A stretch of DNA of 64,000 nt from Siniperca chuatsi. Its lineage: Eukaryota; Chordata; Actinopteri; Centrarchiformes; Sinipercidae. The stretch covers positions 23,011,733 through 23,075,732 of the forward strand of contig NC_058052.1 of the NCBI RefSeq assembly GCF_020085105.1, given 5' to 3'. How positions within the stretch are numbered: the stretch's first letter is position 1; each line of letters opens with the position of its first letter. The notes beneath the pieces are model-generated. The model made no database searches. It had not been told where the DNA came from and was given only the letters and a program-made list of their open reading frames with translations. The position numbers were made by a program, and so were the translations under genes. Below are positions 59,471 through 64,000 of this stretch, one piece after another.

Positions 59471-62400
59471 TCATATCCAGCATTTGAACTTGAAGAAATC
59501 CTGCAGGTCCTGATCGTCCTCCTGTCTGTCATGGATCCTCGCGTAGACACTCTTCAGCAGCTTGGTCATGGACTTTCCATCCAAGATGTCGATGTATTTG
59601 TCTATGCAACCTACAAATACAGCCACAGATTACTACATCAAAATGACTGCAGTCACACTGACACAAAAGCTGCTTAACATATGAAGAGTTTCATTTCAAA
59701 ATGATTTGTCACGTTGTTTGAAAGTGGTCTTTGATTTTCAAATCAAACATCTCATGAGAATTCATGTAATAGTAACATGTAATAATAATATATTGAACAT
59801 CTTAAGTTAATTAAATGATCCTAACCTGACTTGCCCTGTGTGTAGTCAGTTATTTATCTGACATCATGCTGCATGTATGTACTCTGTAATATGTCATGCC
59901 ATCTTTCTGGCCATCCCGCCAGTTTAATGTAATACATCTCTATAAATAGCATGTCTGTGGCATGTCACATGGGCCTGGATGCATGATTTCAATACAACAC
60001 TGTATTTAAACAACACATTTGTTAAATATACTGACTACTACTATAGGTGACTACTATGAAAATCATAGTTTGCAAATAAATAGTAAGTGCACTGTTTGTC
60101 ATTCAAGATGGGTGGAGTTTGTCACACCATTTTATTTTTTACAAAAGAATATGAAAGTCAGTTCATGTTTTTCTGTGGCTGACAATCTTAATGTGCAATC
60201 TGCAAATACTGCAGTATTTTACCAAATTCTGTTCCAAATTATTAAAAATGATTAAATTAGTAAAAAAATATGATTCTGTCCTTTACTAAAAGAAAGTATC
60301 AATTTGTGCTTAAACTTTAAAACATTTATTCCTGCTAATAACTTTAATAACGGTACTACTACTGCTGAGTTTTGACTTCTTCCAAGACTAATGTTAATAT
60401 GTCTACAGAATTTATAACAATAGTAACAGTAATCACTTAGGCCCATGACTTTGCCGTATGCTATGAGGCTGGGGCCCAGCTGCGGGTGGTTGTACTGCTC
60501 CAGCGCCATCAGAATGCGGACGATTTCTCCTGTGATGAAGGCATCATCGAAGCTTTGCTCGGCCACGGGCTTCAGAGGGAATCTGCAGTACACCTCCACT
60601 GCAGCCTGAGGGTCTGATGGCTCCAGCAGCTGCACAAGCTCAATGTAGGCATCATGGACCTAGACAGTCAGTTCATTAACCACATCAATTCATTAACCAC
60701 ATCTTATGTGGATTACACCAATTGAGGGAAATCAACACCAGACATCTGCCAACTGCATGCAAATCTCTATAAATAACTACTTTACTTCTAAAAAAGTAGT
60801 TGAGCTGTAAAATCCTGAGGGATCATGAATGTAAGGATAGACCAGGCACTGTGTACCAAATCTAAGAGGACAATCCCTTAGAAATTACATTTGTTTTGAC
60901 TGAAATTTCTATTTTAGAGTAAAAGTCCACTAGCCTCTCTATCAGGCACATATGGGCCATCATATACCTACCTGATAAGAGATAAGAGAACATGTAAATT
61001 AATCGTCTAGTCACATTTTATCTGTGCTATATTACTTTACCACGTTTTAAATCCCCCAACTAGGGCTTCTTTTAGCCATGAGATATAATTCAGGTGAATA
61101 GATAAATTACTCAGGAACTAATAGCAACAGCTTTCTTGTCTAGATGAACATGTATTTTATAAAACCAAATGTTGTGAAATCTTCTAATCCAACAGAGGAG
61201 CATGTGAGCCACACAGTTTGGTTGGTCTGAAACTCTGATATTATTTTATAGCCATTGTAAACTGCATTGTAAAACCATTGAGGAAATGCCTGAAATCTAA
61301 ATGTAACTGATAACAACTGACCCCTGGTGCCATGGAGATGACCTCTTGGTAGAGCTGCTTTCCTTGGTCCCGGGTGTCTGCAGAGCGGGAGAGGGTGCGG
61401 GCCAGACCGAGCCGTGACATATGAGACTTGCGGTTCACCAGACTGGACACGCTCTCTCTGTCTGCCACAGCAGGCTCTGAAAACAACAATAAGTAGACAC
61501 ATGAAGTATGCGTTCTGGCAAACAAGGTGTAAAGAATGTTAATGTATATGAACAGTTTTCATTAGGATTGTGAATTTAATATATTTTAAGTTGGGACATG
61601 CAACATAAAGTAAAAGGATAATTTAAAGAAACATGTTTCAGCCACCATTAGGGTGTATTATCTGACCTCAAAGTGTGTCAAGTAAATTGACATTCTTCTC
61701 AACCTTTTGTACATTTTTAGATTCCCCTTCAAAAAGCATTTTGTTTGAACTCCCTTTTATCTACACATAGTACATAAGCCCCCTTGTGTCATCCAGATTT
61801 ATTTTTTTCTGTCTTTAATAATAATATTCAGTAAAAAAAAAGATTTGTTTAGCATAATAAATCATGAAAAGCTGGCTTTGGGGAAGAAAGGTTTTCACCT
61901 GACTATGTATGTCACTTTCAGTGCTTTTGTCATGCCTTACCCTGTGCTGTCTCAACAGTATCGGGGCAACAGTCCTGTTTAGACTTGTTGGCGGGGAGCT
62001 GGGGTTTATTATCATTGTTGGAAATTTTAGATGATCCATCTGGCTTGGCTGCTGCTCCAGCTCTCCCCCTACAGGAGATAAAATATAATACAAAGCTCCA
62101 AAATGGATAACAAAATTAGAGACACATTCTGTTTATGTTGTTTTACAATAAGCTTAATTTGTGTTCATGCAGAAAATATGGCATACATATCACATTTCTG
62201 TCAGTGTTAATGTCTAAGTTTCGATAATGTGCGTATACACATACACAACAGAACTACTAAATATATAGTCATGTGTTTTTTAAATATATTTTAGTGTAGT
62301 CTTCCTTTGAAGACCTGTACATGTCTTTCCTTTTCATACAGCTTCTACAAGGAAACAAACTGAAAGCTTGTTCCAATGAAGCTACCCAGATTGACAAACA

Positions 62401-64000
62401 GCAAAAGATTGTGTTTGTACTTGACATGAATATGAAGCAGGATGGAACTGAGAAAAAAACATCCACAATCATCCATGAATAAATAAATGCCAACAAACAT
62501 CCACAGACAACCACATAACAGGCCGGCCAAACGCTTCACTCAGGCTGCCAACGTGACTCACCTGGCTGCAGGAGTTTTGGCTGGAGGCCGGGCAGCGATC
62601 CCTCCCCTGTTGGGGGCTGAGGGGGGAGGAGCAGGAGCTTTGGTTACAGCTGATGCCACCCGCCCTTGACCAGGCCCTCCCCTGCCCCACTTAGCTCCTC
62701 TCTTGGCCACACTGGTGTCAGAAGGCCCTTTCACTCCCGCTGGTGGAGTGATGGACTGCTTGGCAGCTTTCTGGTTTTCAGCCTCCTGCCATTCCTGCCA
62801 CCACTTTTGTTCTGAACAAACGGGGGATGGTTAAAATTCATTTCCAATAGGCTCTCATAATTGTTTAAGTGTTTGTTGAACAACAGGGACACATTTATCA
62901 ATTGGTAATTTCATATAATTTTTACATAAATGTAAGATCAGGCCCGTCTCTACATAATTCTCTGCTAGCCAGCTGTGATTCTGAGTGAGATCATTACTAC
63001 ACTATACAGACTCACTGATCAGCTGCTCAGGTGGCTCTCCGCTCTGAGTCTTGTGTTCCAACTCAATGCTGGCCTGGAAGCTGAGGCAGGCATCAGTTAT
63101 GGCTTCCTTTGACCTGTCTGAATTTGGGTTGTTGTCATATTGAGACAGCTGTGCCAGACCCAAAAGACACAGGGCGTGGCTGTCCCGCGGTGCGGTCACA
63201 ACTGCTAGCTGGCATGCCTTTACAAAGGAGCAGGGGAGGTGGGCAGAAGGTACACGTCTGATTTCTCTTTCATACCAGGCATTTATGGACATAACAGTCA
63301 ATATATCGACTAGCTATGGTGCTTCAATGTTCAGCAACTCAAAACACAGGCAGAGTTCTGTGGTATTGTCAACTTTGCAAAACAGAAACATAAGAACAAA
63401 CAAAAACCGACTGTTAAAATACAAATAAAATACACTCTTACCCTCTCCTGCATGTCCAGCAACTCCTGACAGGGGGCGAGAGAGGTGAGGCGTATTAGAG
63501 CTGTGAGGGCCTGGCTTCTCTTTGCCACCAGGGACTGCCTGTTGATGCCAGGCTTGGCCTGGCACTCACTCTGCTGGATCAGCCTGTGCAGCAGGGCAAA
63601 CTGAGCATCCAGAAGCACCCACTCCAGCTGCCTGCTCACCTCGCCACGACACACACACTGACTCACACTCTGGGCAGTCAGCACTGTTAGACTGAAGCAT
63701 TCCAGCACAGAGACAAGCAGACACAGGGTTTTTATGCAGCGCTTAAACACTTATCAAATTGGGTCATACTGGTGTGAATGTTGAGACTTGTCACAATAAA
63801 GATGAGTGAGACAGCTAATTGGAGCTGAGATCCACTTGAGATCACCAATAAAAATTCTGTCAAAGTTTTGGTTTGTAAGGTTTGTAACATACGTGTGATA
63901 GACCTGTTCCGCACTCATGGCCTTCCCAGACAGCCTATTTCTCTGCTGTAGCTGGCCCAGAGTGAGAAGGCCTCGCAGGAACTGTGGGCTGAGGTTGGAA
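59471..64000 (-). CDS. Unidentified multi-exon protein with TPR-like helices (3' part; 5' end outside window)
   Basis: I do not recognise this family. Eight minus-strand exons form one 516-residue frame: 64000-63893 (continues outside), 63691-63442, 63313-63016, 62811-62562, 62068-61941, 61476-61322, 60659-60437, 59610-59471. All introns are GT-AG with matching phases. The acceptor at 63313 (CCATAG) is poor and is the weakest joint. Early exons are helical (VSRQLEWVLLDAQFALLHRL). HALCLLGLAQLSQYD and DACLSFQASIELE look like TPR-type helix pairs. Then comes WWQEWQEAENQKAAK and a roughly 120-residue basic, Pro/Ala/Gly-rich linker. A compact C-terminal part follows (VHDAYIELVQLLEP, AAVEVYCRFPLKPV, GEIVRILMALEQY, IAYGKVMGLSCIDKYIDIL), ending DFFKFKCWI. 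No signal peptide or membrane segment is visible. It is tail-to-tail with wdr92. Confidence 0.85.

Overview
The window is vertebrate nuclear DNA, almost certainly from a teleost fish. Genes are intron-rich with GT-AG splice sites. The protein-coding exons match bony-vertebrate families, and the spaces between them hold fish-type repeats: Tc1-like elements, Penelope-like retroelements, hAT-like MITEs and CA/TA microsatellites. I see no bacterial, phage or CRISPR feature.

Layout. 1-6411 is intron 1 of a potassium-channel gene (kcnq5, minus strand). It contains a 2.37-kb tandem duplication carrying a fold-back Tc1 element. 6412-6752 is the first coding exon of kcnq5; the rest of that gene lies left of the window. 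8.8-10.6 kb holds two Penelope-like fragments, and one of them has swallowed a copy of cnrip1 exon 1. cnrip1 (+; three exons, 13010-17496) follows head-to-head with kcnq5. A third, 5'-inverted Penelope copy lies at 19.8-20.6 kb. ppp3r1, calcineurin B (+; six coding exons, 21353-47732), has a start exon that codes only the initiator methionine and an 11.2-kb first intron. pno1 (-; seven exons, 53398 down to 50400) converges on ppp3r1. It shares a 409-bp intergenic promoter with wdr92/dnaaf10 (+; eight exons, 53808-58630). The right edge (59471-64000, minus) is the 3' part of a multi-exon gene with TPR-like helices that I could not name.

cnrip1, ppp3r1, pno1 and wdr92 are neighbours on human chromosome 2p14, so this is a conserved syntenic block. 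kcnq5 (human 6q13) is joined to it here. The genes act in separate processes: neuronal M-type potassium current, cannabinoid receptor modulation, calcineurin signalling, 40S ribosome maturation and axonemal dynein assembly. Every internal splice junction of the four complete genes was checked for phase, and each gives an uninterrupted reading frame. The most notable findings are the recent copy of cnrip1 exon 1 plus intron flank, bounded by 19-bp direct repeats inside a Penelope element, and the unnamed gene at the right edge.
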